Shown: piece after piece, positions 23,063 through 32,550 of the stretch | Position numbering within the stretch: position 1 is the first letter of the stretch | Layout of the letters: each line of letters opens with the position of its first letter | DNA from: Clostridium estertheticum | GTDB taxonomy: Bacteria > Bacillota > Clostridia > Clostridiales > Clostridiaceae | Reading direction: 5' to 3' | Length of the DNA stretch: 64,000 nt | NCBI RefSeq assembly: GCF_011065935.2 | Contig: NZ_JAAMNH020000001.1 | Location: forward strand, 3,369,001-3,433,000 | Program-made: the position numbers and the translations under genes | The notes under the pieces: model-generated | Told to the model about the DNA's origin: nothing | The model's database searches: none | What the model saw: the letters and a program-made list of their open reading frames with translations, nothing else

Positions 23063-25744
23063 TTATAGCAATTTAGCTCTATTAACTAACTCATATAGTT
23101 TATTAAATCCGTCCATTGGTGTTAAATTAAGAATATTTATATTTTTAATTTCCTTTAATATATTATCTTTCTCTATGTCACTAAAATTAATTTGAGTGGC
23201 CTCATCTTCCACTATATTAGACTCATAAGTTATAGCTACTTCTTTGACTGCAGTATCAATTACTTTTTTATCATTCTTACTATTATTTTTTTTACTTGAA
23301 GTTTTCTTGTCAATTAAATCAATTTCTGTATTATTAAGATTTTCTAGTACTTCTAATATTTCGTTCGCTCTACTAATTACATCCTTTGGAAGACCTGCTA
23401 GCTTTGCCACCTCTATACCATAGGATTTGTCAGCTCCCCCAGGTACGATTTTTCTTATGAACACAATTTCATTTTGGATCTTCTTTACAGCTACAGAATA
23501 ATTTTTAACTCCCTTAATCATTCCCTCAAGTTTTGTTAACTCGTGATAATGAGTCGCAAATAAAGTTTTACTCCTCAAATTGGAATTCTTACAAATATAC
23601 TCAATCACAGACCAAGCAATACTTAGTCCATCATAAGTACTAGTTCCACGACCTACCTCATCAAGTAACACTAAACTTTTATTAGTTGCGTTTTGTAATA
23701 TATTAGATACTTCCCACATTTCTACCATAAAGGTACTTTTACCAGCAGCAAGATCATCTGAAGCTCCTATCCTAGTAAATATCTTATCACATATAGATAT
23801 ATCAGCAGATGTGCAAGGAACAAAACTTCCTATTTGAGCCATAATAGTTATTAAGGCTACTTGACGCATATAAGTGGATTTACCAGCCATATTAGGTCCA
23901 GTTATTAATAGTAGTTGATTATCCACAGTATCCATAATTGTGTCATTTTCAATAAAAGTATTGGTGGGCATCATCTTCTCAACTACAGGATGCCTTCCTC
24001 CTTTAATATTAAAAATACCCTTTGCATTTATTTCCGGTTTTATATAATTATTTTCAAGCGCAATTGTTGCAAGGGAGCTTAAACAATCAATTTCTGATAT
24101 TAGCATCGCAGTATTTTTCATTCTTTCAACGTGCTTTTCAATATCTTCCCGAATACCTGTAAATACCTCATATTCAATATTCACCAATTTTTCTTCTGCA
24201 CCTAAAATCTTTTCTTCCATTTCCTTAAGCTCAGGAGTAATATATCTTTCTGCATTAGATAGTGTTTGTTTTCGTATATATCTACCCTCAGGAATTAGCT
24301 GAATATTTGCTTTTGTTATTTCTATATAATAACCAAACACTCTGTTATACCCTACTTTTAAGGATCTTATTCCAGTTATACCCTTCTCATCATTTTCTAA
24401 TGTAGCAATCCATTCCTTACCATGAGCCTTAGCAAGCCTTAGCTCATCTATTTCAGAATTTAAGCCACCTTTAATAATATTTCCTTCTTTAATAGAAATA
24501 GCTGGATTTTCTATAATGGACTTATCTAAAGTATCATATATATCTTTTAAGTCATCTAAGCCTAAAAATATTTTCCTCATTAATTTGCTATTGAGCCCTG
24601 CTAAGATGGATTTAACCTTTGGTATTTTTTCAATAGAATTTTTAAGAGAAATCAATTCTTTTGCATTAACATTTTTGGAAGAAATTTTTCCTACAAGCCT
24701 TTCTATATCATATATATCCACTAATACATCTTTTAAATCTTCGTGGGTGGATATATTACTTTTCAATTCCGAAACAGACTCTAATCTTTCTTCTATTAAA
24801 CTTTTATTTATTAGTGGTTGATCTAACCATTTACGGAGCCTTCTAGCTCCCATGGCAGTATTAGTTCTATCTAATACCCAAAGTAGCGAGCCTTTCTTAG
24901 TTTTATCCCTTAGTGTTTCCGTGAGCTCCAAATTTCTCCTAGAATTTGCATCTAAACTTACATAATCTAAAATATCATAATATCCTATAGTATCTATGTG
25001 TGACAAAGAATTTTTTTGAGTATCCATAATATATCTGAAAAGTCCTGTAATACTCCTAAGTAATGCTTCTGATAGAGTGTTCTCATAAAAATTATGAAAC
25101 TGATCTTTTATCAACGTATAGTCTTTGGTTATAAAATAATCATTTGGATAAGATGAATAGGATACATTAAATCTTTCTTTTATAGCTCCTAGCATCTCGC
25201 CCGATATATCCTCTGATACAATAATTTCTTTTGGACTAAACTTTGAAATTTCATCTAATATATTAACCAGATTCAGTTTAGTATCCGTACAACTAAATTC
25301 ACCCGTTGATACATCACAAAAACACAATCCACAGAAATTAGTTTTTTTATCAATGAAAATACTCATAACATAATTATTTTTACTTTCTTCTAAAAAACCA
25401 GAATCAGTATAGGTTCCGGGAGTAATTATTTTAATTATATCTCTTTTAACTATTCCCTTTGCCACTGCTGGATCTTCCACTTGTTCACATATAGCAACTT
25501 TATATCCTTTTGCAATTAGCCTGCCCACATAAGTATTGGCTGCATGGTATGGAATTCCGCACATAGGTGCTCTCTTTTCTAGTCCACAGTCACGTCCTGT
25601 AAGCACCAGCTCTAATTCCTTTGCTGCAACTTCAGCATCAGTAAAAAACATTTCATAAAAGTCACCTAATCTAAAAAATAGTATACAGTCCTTGCAGGTT
25701 TCTTTTATCTCAAAATATTGTATCATCATTGGAGTTAATGCCAC
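23063..25744 (-). CDS. mutS: DNA mismatch repair protein MutS
   Basis: An 893-residue mismatch-binding ATPase. The N-terminal mismatch-contact motif is LGDFYEMFF (near residue 27); the connector and lever domains follow; the ATPase domain has Walker A GPNMAGKST (about residue 615), DDLAAGKSTFMVEM, Walker B LVLLDEVGRGTS and ATHYHEL. Length is normal for MutS1. The start is GTG, supported by GGGGGC upstream. It lies between miaB (22 bases upstream) and mutL in one operon. Confidence 0.97.
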   Translation of the reverse strand: MALTPMMIQYFEIKETCKDCILFFRLGDFYEMFFTDAEVAAKELELVLTGRDCGLEKRAPMCGIPYHAANTYVGRLIAKGYKVAICEQVEDPAVAKGIVKRDIIKIITPGTYTDSGFLEESKNNYVMSIFIDKKTNFCGLCFCDVSTGEFSCTDTKLNLVNILDEISKFSPKEIIVSEDISGEMLGAIKERFNVSYSSYPNDYFITKDYTLIKDQFHNFYENTLSEALLRSITGLFRYIMDTQKNSLSHIDTIGYYDILDYVSLDANSRRNLELTETLRDKTKKGSLLWVLDRTNTAMGARRLRKWLDQPLINKSLIEERLESVSELKSNISTHEDLKDVLVDIYDIERLVGKISSKNVNAKELISLKNSIEKIPKVKSILAGLNSKLMRKIFLGLDDLKDIYDTLDKSIIENPAISIKEGNIIKGGLNSEIDELRLAKAHGKEWIATLENDEKGITGIRSLKVGYNRVFGYYIEITKANIQLIPEGRYIRKQTLSNAERYITPELKEMEEKILGAEEKLVNIEYEVFTGIREDIEKHVERMKNTAMLISEIDCLSSLATIALENNYIKPEINAKGIFNIKGGRHPVVEKMMPTNTFIENDTIMDTVDNQLLLITGPNMAGKSTYMRQVALITIMAQIGSFVPCTSADISICDKIFTRIGASDDLAAGKSTFMVEMWEVSNILQNATNKSLVLLDEVGRGTSTYDGLSIAWSVIEYICKNSNLRSKTLFATHYHELTKLEGMIKGVKNYSVAVKKIQNEIVFIRKIVPGGADKSYGIEVAKLAGLPKDVISRANEILEVLENLNNTEIDLIDKKTSSKKNNSKNDKKVIDTAVKEVAITYESNIVEDEATQINFSDIEKDNILKEIKNINILNLTPMDGFNKLYELVNRAKLL

Positions 25745-25765
25745 TTGTAATGCCCCCTTGCTTGT

Positions 25766-27100
25766 CTATGCGCCTAATATTTCTTCACCCATAAGTGAAA
25801 AAGAGTGTGCATTGGTTATTTGAACTGATACCAGCTCTCCAATAGCTTTGTAATTACCTTCAAAGTTAACTAATTTTCCTGTTCTTGTTCTTCCAGTTAA
25901 TTTGCTTTTATCATTTTTACTAAAACCTTCAACTAACACTTCTACAATTTTTCCTACATATTCTTTGTTTTTTTCTTTAGAAGTTCTGTTAACAACTTCT
26001 ATTAATCTATTAAATCTTTCATGTTTAATTTTATCTGGTATTTGCTCGAGCATTTCATCTGCTGGAGTTCCTTTTCTTTTAGAATAAAGATACATAAATG
26101 CTAAATCAAATTTTACCTCTTCCATAAGACTTAAGGTCTCAGCAAAATCTTCTTCTGTCTCTCCTGGAAATCCAACAATAATATCTGTACTGAGTCCAAC
26201 ACTCGGTAATACATTTTTTATATTTTTGACTAATTCCAAATATTGATCCCTATCGTAATGTCTATTCATTTTGTTTAAAAGATTAGTTGAACCAGATTGT
26301 ACTGGTAAATGAACTTGCTCACAAATTTTATCACACTCAGCTATTACTTCTATTACCTCTAAAGATAAATCCTTTGGGTGGGATGTCATAAATCTTATTC
26401 TCTCTAAATCCTCAACATTATTAATCCTTCTGAGTAACTGCGCAAAATTTATTTCAGGCACTAGTCCCTTGCCATAAGAGTTAACATTCTGACCAAGTAA
26501 GGTTATTTCTTTATAACCCTCCGCTACCATAGTTTTTATTTCACCTATAATATCTTCAGGAGTTCTACTTCTTTCTCTTCCTCTTACATAAGGAACTATG
26601 CAATAAGTACAAAAATTATTGCAACCATACATAATAGTAACAAATCCTTTTATGCTACTTTCCCTGTCTATTGGCATTCCTTCTATTATTTCTTGTTCTT
26701 TATCCCAAATTTCTACAATAGACGGTTCGCCGCCTTGAATTCTTTTTAAGTATTCAGGAAATTTATAAGCATTATGTGTTCCGATTATAATATCTACAAA
26801 TGGAAATTTAGTGATTATATGTTTAGCCATGCCCTTTTGCTGCATCATACATCCAGTAACTGCTATTATAAGGTTTGGCTTTTCTTTTTTCATATTCTTT
26901 AAAGCTCCTATGTTCCCATCAACCTTTTGCTCTGCGTTTTCTCTAACACAGCAAGTATTAAATATAATTATGTCCGCAGCTTCCTTATCCGTAGTTTTTT
27001 TATATCCCATAGGTATTAACATACCGGATAACTTTTCGGAGTCCTCATCATTCATTTGACAACCCCATGTCTCTATATAATAGTTAAGTATTTCATCCAT
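25766..27100 (-). CDS. miaB: tRNA-2-methylthio-N6-dimethylallyladenosine synthase MiaB
   Basis: A 444-residue radical-SAM methylthiotransferase that converts i6A37 in tRNA to ms2i6A37. The N-terminal UPF0004 domain supplies three cluster cysteines (WGCQMND, NTCCVRE, TGCMMQ). The radical-SAM cluster motif is CNNFCTYCIVPYVRGRERSR, and a TRAM domain ends the protein (VLVEGFSKNDKSKLTGRTRTGK). It heads the repair and modification operon and uses the product of MiaA, encoded three genes downstream. The ATG follows AAAGGAGAA. Confidence 0.97.
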   Translation of the reverse strand: MDEILNYYIETWGCQMNDEDSEKLSGMLIPMGYKKTTDKEAADIIIFNTCCVRENAEQKVDGNIGALKNMKKEKPNLIIAVTGCMMQQKGMAKHIITKFPFVDIIIGTHNAYKFPEYLKRIQGGEPSIVEIWDKEQEIIEGMPIDRESSIKGFVTIMYGCNNFCTYCIVPYVRGRERSRTPEDIIGEIKTMVAEGYKEITLLGQNVNSYGKGLVPEINFAQLLRRINNVEDLERIRFMTSHPKDLSLEVIEVIAECDKICEQVHLPVQSGSTNLLNKMNRHYDRDQYLELVKNIKNVLPSVGLSTDIIVGFPGETEEDFAETLSLMEEVKFDLAFMYLYSKRKGTPADEMLEQIPDKIKHERFNRLIEVVNRTSKEKNKEYVGKIVEVLVEGFSKNDKSKLTGRTRTGKLVNFEGNYKAIGELVSVQITNAHSFSLMGEEILGA

Positions 27101-27248
27101 TAGTTGATTCTCCTTTATAAAAAAAGTATTACTATCTTCCTATTATATATAATTTGTAGGTTTTTTTAAAGTCATTTTTAATAATTCAATATATTTAATC
27201 ATTAAATTTCTGATTTTTGGGTAATATACCTAAAAGGAGTGATTTTAT

Positions 27249-27407
27249 ATGTATGATGCAAAAAAAGATGGAAATTTTAGAAATAAACAAATACAATATG
27301 ATTGTATAGGCGACAGAAGTTATTTTTGTATGTGTGCACATAGCAATATGATAAACATAAAAGTACCCTATGTACCTGTAGAAATTATAATAAGAGAATT
27401 TAAATAG
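27249..27407 (+). CDS. Small 52-residue cysteine-containing protein
   Basis: An open frame of 52 codons with an excellent ribosome binding site (AAAAGGAGTG, seven to nine bases before ATG) and followed by a strong terminator at 27551. The sequence has Cys19 and the cluster YFCMCAHSNM, where CxC and His may bind metal, then a hydrophobic strand-rich tail (INIKVPYVPVEIIIREF). No signal peptide or membrane helix. I do not recognise the family. The isolated unit with its own signals suggests a real gene rather than chance. Confidence 0.6.
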   Translation: MYDAKKDGNFRNKQIQYDCIGDRSYFCMCAHSNMINIKVPYVPVEIIIREFK

Positions 27408-27794
27408 TTTTTAAATTTAGGATGGGAGTCATTGGGCCATAACCATTTAGTTCCATACCCATTTTCATTCTTTATTTTAATTCTAACATAAATAGTAACA
27501 CTCACTTATTTTTATTTTAACAATAAAAGTTTAAAGGAAGTGTTCATTATAATAAGGAAGTATCTTGTTAATTAAGATACTTCTTTATTATTTTGTTACG
27601 GAAAAATTAAATTATTAAGATTGGCACTCATCTGACACCGTTTTTATCGGTTTAGTACTCGGCAAATAATATATATTTAATCACACCATAATTACCATAA
27701 ATTGAGCATCATAGCAATAATTTAATTAACCTGATATAATGTATGAAGGTAAATATTTTTTAAATTATAATTATATTTTTAGGAGGTATTTTTT
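27408..27794. other. Intergenic region with terminator and promoter only
   Basis: Apart from the terminator at 27551-27595, an ACCG/CGGT hairpin near 27638-27652 and a TATAAT at 27735-27740 (likely -10 of the aminotransferase gene), nothing is visible. Confidence 0.4.
27551..27595 (+). terminator. Terminator after the 52-residue protein gene
   Basis: AATAAGGAAGTATCTT pairs with AAGATACTTCTTTATT around GTTAAT, and a U run follows. Confidence 0.75.
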
Positions 27795-29105
27795 ATGAAC
27801 AAACCAATACTGTCAAACCATTTCAAGAAAAGGATGCCATCAGACGTCAGACTTGGTCAGATGAAATTTGGCGAGCGTAAAGTTAAACCTGCGTTAGTCA
27901 ATGTAGCAATTGGAAACGTTTCACTTCCAACAAATCCCGCTATGCAGAAAAGGATGTTTTCATTGGATGCACCTGAAAGCCCATTTGCAAAGGGTGTTGT
28001 AAGATATTCAGGTACTGCCGGTGTAGCTGAGGCTCAGGATGCATTTAAAAACATTCTAAAGTGCCAAGGTTTTGATACTAGTAAATTATTCGTTCAGGTA
28101 ACCGATGGCGGATCCTCTGGTATGGAACTTTTATTACTTGGCGTTTGCGGAGCTGCAGGCACTGATGATAAACCTCTTATGATGATTGACCCAGCCTATA
28201 CAAATTATATTTCTTTTGCAGAAAGAATCGGACGTAAAACTGTTACAGTAAAACGTCATTTAGGCGAAGATGGCAAGTTCAGCCTTCCAGAGCTAGACAA
28301 AATTGAAGAAACCATTAAAAAGCACAATCCCGGAGCACTTCTTGTAATACCTTACGACAATCCTACAGGACAGCTCTACGACTATGCAACTCTTAAAGCG
28401 CTTGCTAAAATATGCGTAAAATATAATATGTGGATGATCAGCGATGAAGCTTATCGTGGACTGTTTTATGTTGACGGTGACCTGGTAAGCATCTGGGGAA
28501 TCACTGATGCAGATGTACCTGGCATAGAAGGCAGAAGAATAAGTCTCGATACCGCATCAAAGGTATGGAGTGCCTGCGGTTTAAGAATAGGAGCTTTAAT
28601 CACTGATAGTGAAGAGTTTCATACTCAGTCAGTAGCTGAATATACTGCTAACCTTTGCGCCAATGTAATAGGTCAGTATATCTTCGGAGCACTGGCTCAT
28701 GAAAGCAAGCAGCAGATTGATGGATGGTGCAAAGACATTCGTGAGTATTACAAAAAGATCATGTTTAAATTCTATAACGGTATGAAGGAACTTGACCCTG
28801 GCTTGATTGTTTCTAGCCCTGATTCATCTATATATTCAGTAGTTGACGTTAGAAATGTTGTAAAACCAGGATTTGATTCAATCAACTTTGTTATGTATTG
28901 TGCCCAGGAAGGATCAGTGGACTTAAGCGGTGTGGAAACAACTCTTCTGGTAGCACCTATGAAAGGCTTCTATGACCTTAAACCAGACGAGTTTAATCCA
29001 GGAAGCACTCAGATGCGTATCGCATTCGTAGAAACTCCAGAAAACATGGAGAAGGTTCCTGAGTTATTTGTTAAGCTTCTAAGGAAGTATGAGGAAGCAC
29101 GCTAA
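27795..29105 (+). CDS. Class I/II pyridoxal-phosphate aminotransferase
   Basis: A 436-residue fold-type I aminotransferase, probably acting on aspartate or a related amino acid. Seen residues: Asn189 in YDNPTGQ, Asp217 and Tyr220 in SDEAYRG, the Schiff-base Lys256 in LDTASKVWSACGLRIG, and the substrate-carboxylate Arg in QMRIAF near the C-terminus. Start ATG follows TTAGGAGG. The gene is visibly richer in G+C than its surroundings: 27 of 60 bases in 28501-28560 against 14 of 60 in 29941-30000. Acquisition by transfer is therefore likely. A C-terminal stump of another aminotransferase follows at once. Confidence 0.85.
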   Translation: MNKPILSNHFKKRMPSDVRLGQMKFGERKVKPALVNVAIGNVSLPTNPAMQKRMFSLDAPESPFAKGVVRYSGTAGVAEAQDAFKNILKCQGFDTSKLFVQVTDGGSSGMELLLLGVCGAAGTDDKPLMMIDPAYTNYISFAERIGRKTVTVKRHLGEDGKFSLPELDKIEETIKKHNPGALLVIPYDNPTGQLYDYATLKALAKICVKYNMWMISDEAYRGLFYVDGDLVSIWGITDADVPGIEGRRISLDTASKVWSACGLRIGALITDSEEFHTQSVAEYTANLCANVIGQYIFGALAHESKQQIDGWCKDIREYYKKIMFKFYNGMKELDPGLIVSSPDSSIYSVVDVRNVVKPGFDSINFVMYCAQEGSVDLSGVETTLLVAPMKGFYDLKPDEFNPGSTQMRIAFVETPENMEKVPELFVKLLRKYEEAR

Positions 29106-29114
29106 ATATGTATT

Positions 29115-29331
29115 AAAAATGGGGTTGTTTCAAAACCAAGTAGCCAAGCTTCCAGTAGAAAGTGGAGAAGATTTTGCTAAGTGGTTATTAACAGATTTCA
29201 ATTATAATAATAAGACAGTAATGGTTGCACCAGCAGAATGTTTCTACGCAACCAAGGGACTAGTAATAAATGAAATTAGATTATCCTATTGTCTAAATAC
29301 AACTGCATTAAAAGATGCTTGGAAATTTTAG
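29115..29331 (+). pseudogene. C-terminal stump of a second class I aminotransferase
   Basis: The frame reads QVAKLPVESGEDFAKWLLTD, FNYNNKTVMVAPAECFYATKG, LVINEIRLSYCLNTTALKDA and a stop. AKLPV-x-x-EDFAKWLL, KTVMVAPA-x-x-FY and NEIRLSY are the C-terminal blocks of aspartate/PatA-type aminotransferases (the R of IRLSY is the substrate arginine). The catalytic domain is absent. The frame opens inside the last codons of the intact gene upstream but has no ribosome binding site. Confidence 0.75.
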
Positions 29332-29371
29332 GAATAGCTCTTGAAAAATATATGATACTAAATAAATAGAC

Positions 29372-29412
29372 AATAATATAAAAGGAGGTACTCTACCTCC
29401 TTTTATATTATT
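29372..29412. terminator. Bidirectional terminator, 17-bp perfect stem
   Basis: TAATATAAAAGGAGGTA (29374-29390) pairs perfectly with 29394-29410 around CTC. It ends the aminotransferase unit and the convergent acetyltransferase gene. Confidence 0.85.
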
Positions 29413-30292
29413 AAAATTTAATTTTTTGCCAGGTATATAATTCCCTTTTAATATTAAAGCCCAGTGAACGATATAATTTAAAGGCATCAACATTATTAGA
29501 ATCTACCTTCAGAGCTGCATTAGAAAAGTCATTATCCCGAGCTATATTAAGCAAATAGCCCAATAGTAACTTTCCATAACCTTCTTTTCTATATTTTCTT
29601 ATAATTCCAAAATTTACTATTATAGCTACCTTATCTTCCACTATAATTTGACCATATCCAATTGGTATCTTGTCAAGTTCAATAAATATTGCACCCTTAT
29701 CAAAATAATATTCTTGCGCTTCATCATAATATATATCTTCTATATTTATTGGAATTCTATCATCGTTGTTAAATATCTCATTTTGTAATAGGCAGCGTGC
29801 TTTTTCATCCTTATCCTTTTCCACTATAGAAAAAGTAATGTTATTAGGAGTAGATATACTAACATATTCTGTGCACTGTTTTTCTAGTTCCATAAATCCC
29901 TTAGCTCTTTTAAATCCTAGCTTACCTAAAATATCTATATTAACTTCATTATCTTCACATTCATAAGTTATTAAACTATCATTTTTCAGTGGACTAATTA
30001 AAGTTTCATAATAATAAATTAAATTTTTATCTTGGATTACATTTATTGAGTTAATTGAACTATGGTGTTTATTATGTTTTTCAAACCATATATAACCTAT
30101 AAAATTGTTTTTTTCTTTTGTTATTTCTATTAGCAGTTTTACATTTTTCCTTAAGAATATTCTTTGGATAATATTACTTTTATCATACAGTTGAAAGAAA
30201 TCTTTATTTGACAAACTAAAATTATTATTAAATTGAAAAATTTTTCTAAATTTATTAATGTTTTTTAAAGTTAGACTCATTGATTTATACAT
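29411..30292 (-). CDS. GNAT family N-acetyltransferase with N-terminal extension
   Basis: A 293-residue protein. The C-terminal 140 residues are a GNAT domain: GYGQIIVEDKVAIIVNFGI, motif A RKYRKEGYGKLLL and VDSNNVDAFKLYRSLGFNIK. The first 150 residues are less clear; they look like a second, degenerate GNAT fold (KNNFIGYIWFEKHNK, LGKLGFKRAKGFMELEK-like end near 125-140). Substrate unknown. The ATG at 30292 has a weak GGAG ten bases upstream; an ATG four codons later is an equal candidate. It is monocistronic. Confidence 0.82.
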   Translation of the reverse strand: MYKSMSLTLKNINKFRKIFQFNNNFSLSNKDFFQLYDKSNIIQRIFLRKNVKLLIEITKEKNNFIGYIWFEKHNKHHSSINSINVIQDKNLIYYYETLISPLKNDSLITYECEDNEVNIDILGKLGFKRAKGFMELEKQCTEYVSISTPNNITFSIVEKDKDEKARCLLQNEIFNNDDRIPINIEDIYYDEAQEYYFDKGAIFIELDKIPIGYGQIIVEDKVAIIVNFGIIRKYRKEGYGKLLLGYLLNIARDNDFSNAALKVDSNNVDAFKLYRSLGFNIKRELYTWQKIKF

Positions 30293-30404
30293 TTAGCTTT
30301 ACTCCATTAATTTTATTTTTAAATAAATATCACTACTGATAAAGTATAATACATTTCTAATTATAATTCCATTACTAATATATTTACAATAAATTTATTA
30401 TAAT

Positions 30405-31463
30405 TTATATATATTCTTCTAAAAAGATCAAATAATCTTCAAAAAATTTCTCTTGATTTTCATTATAGCTTATTATTTTGTTTAGTTTATGCAAATATTT
30501 ACTTTCGGACCATTTTTTTCGATTTATATATCTTCTATATCCTAACTTCCAAAATTTTTGCGGAAAAATTATTAATGCAAACATTATTTCTAAATCCTCT
30601 TTACTCAATCTATTTATGGAATTATAAGCTTCAATTAGAGCTTTAGCAAAATTAAAATCCCATCCATAAGATTTTTTGAACATCAATCTCCTAATAAGAG
30701 TTACTAAATCACTTATTTGTAAGTCAATCTTGATACTATCGAGACCAGTTATGAAGTATTCCCCCTCTTTTTTAATTATATTCTGATAATAAAAACTATT
30801 GTGACATATCGTCTTCTCATCATTCGATACTTTTAATAAAGTGTAATATTGTGACTTATTTAGCATGTTAATTGCCTTCAAACCTCTATTATAGAAGTTA
30901 TCAATTCCCTCTAAAAAAATCACATCAAAATTATTTTTCACCCTTTTGCTAATAATCATTTTTTTGAATTTTTCTAGATTACTTAAATTATTAGAGAAAA
31001 CCTTTGGCCAATTTTTTAATTTTTTTTCTAAGTGAATTTTGTTATGATCAATCTTATTTGATATATTATGAAATTGTGCTAAGAGTTTTGTACAATTTAC
31101 AGCTTCATCAATATCAGTTAAATCACACTCACAGCCTTCTAGCCATTCCGTTAAGTAAAATATATTACTTTTATACCTTACATAAAAAGCTCCCTCTCTT
31201 GTTCTAAAATACTTAGCTATATTCGAAAATTTATTAAATATTAGCTCTTCTGCTAAAATGCAACCATTTTTAGCCTTATTTCTTCCATGTCTAATTCTCT
31301 TTAAACAGAAATCACCAATATCTGTTGTAACTTTGTACGTACCTCTAACTTTTTCTGCACTTACTAACTGGATGTTATACTTATGCATTACTGTTATTAA
31401 TATTTGCATCTCTTTATTTGTAATTATTTTAAAACGTTCAACTGTCCTTGTACTCCCTTTCAA
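30405..31463 (-). CDS. CotS/YutH-like spore coat kinase-fold protein
   Basis: A 352-residue protein of the CotS/CotI/YsxE group, aminoglycoside-phosphotransferase-fold proteins found in clostridial and bacillary spore coats. Recognisable parts are GTYKVTTDIGDFCLKRIRHG (N-lobe lysine), FYLTEWLEGCECDLTDIDEAVNCTKLLAQFHN, TICHNSFYYQNIIKKEGEYFITGLDSIKIDLQISDLVTLIRR and the basic C-terminus. The usual catalytic HGDxxxxN reads HNSFYYQN, so phosphotransfer activity is doubtful. Start is TTG, supported by GGGAGAG. It should be expressed in the mother cell, although no sporulation promoter was identified. Confidence 0.8.
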   Translation of the reverse strand: MKGSTRTVERFKIITNKEMQILITVMHKYNIQLVSAEKVRGTYKVTTDIGDFCLKRIRHGRNKAKNGCILAEELIFNKFSNIAKYFRTREGAFYVRYKSNIFYLTEWLEGCECDLTDIDEAVNCTKLLAQFHNISNKIDHNKIHLEKKLKNWPKVFSNNLSNLEKFKKMIISKRVKNNFDVIFLEGIDNFYNRGLKAINMLNKSQYYTLLKVSNDEKTICHNSFYYQNIIKKEGEYFITGLDSIKIDLQISDLVTLIRRLMFKKSYGWDFNFAKALIEAYNSINRLSKEDLEIMFALIIFPQKFWKLGYRRYINRKKWSESKYLHKLNKIISYNENQEKFFEDYLIFLEEYI

Positions 31464-31582
31464 TTTTTTCTCTCCCTATAATAGTGCTATTAAATTATAT
31501 TAATTACTTTTATTTAGTATTCTACAATTTGTAAATAAGACATTTTTTTAGAAACAATTTCAGCTTCCACAACTCTTCTAGC

Positions 31583-31624
31583 ACAAAAAAACGTGTATGC
31601 ATAATTTTATGCTACACGTTTTTG
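31583..31624 (-). terminator. Terminator of the baiN-cmk-ispH operon
   Basis: AAAACGTGTA and TACACGTTTT with inner GCATAA/TTATGC arms; seven U follow on the minus strand. Confidence 0.88.
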
Positions 31625-31665
31625 TAAGATATTATTCTTATAGTAAATATTATACTCTTATAAAT

Positions 31666-32514
31666 CTATTTACCAGAATTCATTTTTATAATTGCCTCTT
31701 TAATAATCCAATCTGGTGTAGACGCTCCTGCTGTAACCCCTATATTTTTAAACTTTCCATCGTTTATAAATTCATCCGGAATACCTAACACATTTTCTAC
31801 ATGTAATGTGTTTTCACAATTTTTTTTGCATATTTCATAAAGTTTTGTAGTATTTGAACTATTAAACCCACCAATAACTACCATAGCATCCACTTTTGTT
31901 GAAAGTTCCTCTGCGGATTCTTGACGCACTTCTGTTGCACTACAAATAGTATTAAATGCAACTATTTCCTTACATGTTTTTATAACTTTAGTTAATACCT
32001 CTTCCCAAGTAGATTGTCTTTCAGTTGTCTGAGATACGACGCATACTTTATTTGGTATATTAAAAGTGTGATCACCACTCTTAAGTATTAACGCTGAATC
32101 ATTACACCATCCATTAATTCCAATAACTTCAGGATGGTTCTTATCGCCTACAATAATAATGTTGTATCCTAAATCATAGTATTTTTTCACCTTCTTGTGA
32201 ATGTTCTCTACATAAGGACATGTTGCATCTATTACATTAAGCTTGTGTTTTTTCAAGACATTTAACGCTTCTTCAGATACTCCATGTGATCTTATAATAA
32301 TTGTGTCATTTTCTTTTAAGCTATCAATATTATCAAGTTCTATGGGAAATATTAAATTTTCTTTTAAAAAATCTACAACATCGTTATTATGAATGAGTGG
32401 TCCTAGTGTATAGATTTCATTTTTGTACTTTTCTTTCATATTTAAAGCTGTATCTACTGCTCTTTTAACTCCAAAACAAAATCCTGCTGAATCTGCAAGT
32501 GTTATTTTTTTCAT
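31666..32514 (-). CDS. ispH: 4-hydroxy-3-methylbut-2-enyl diphosphate reductase IspH
   Basis: A 282-residue iron-sulfur enzyme, last step of the MEP isoprenoid pathway, giving isopentenyl and dimethylallyl diphosphate. Cluster cysteines are Cys13 (AGFCFGVKRAV), one in IDATCPYVENIHK (about 96) and one in TICSATEVRQ (about 190). In several clostridia IspH is fused to ribosomal S1 domains; here the protein ends after the IspH domain and no S1 gene follows. It is third in baiN-cmk-ispH. Confidence 0.96.
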   Translation of the reverse strand: MKKITLADSAGFCFGVKRAVDTALNMKEKYKNEIYTLGPLIHNNDVVDFLKENLIFPIELDNIDSLKENDTIIIRSHGVSEEALNVLKKHKLNVIDATCPYVENIHKKVKKYYDLGYNIIIVGDKNHPEVIGINGWCNDSALILKSGDHTFNIPNKVCVVSQTTERQSTWEEVLTKVIKTCKEIVAFNTICSATEVRQESAEELSTKVDAMVVIGGFNSSNTTKLYEICKKNCENTLHVENVLGIPDEFINDGKFKNIGVTAGASTPDWIIKEAIIKMNSGK

Positions 32515-32550
32515 TCCGTCTTCTCCTTATATAATATATCTCATAAAATG

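Noticed and set aside
25766..27100. miaB and rimO considered as duplicate copies of one gene.
   Set aside because: Motifs differ (WGCQMND and RGRERSR against LGCDKN and RGKYRSR), so they are the two distinct methylthiotransferases.
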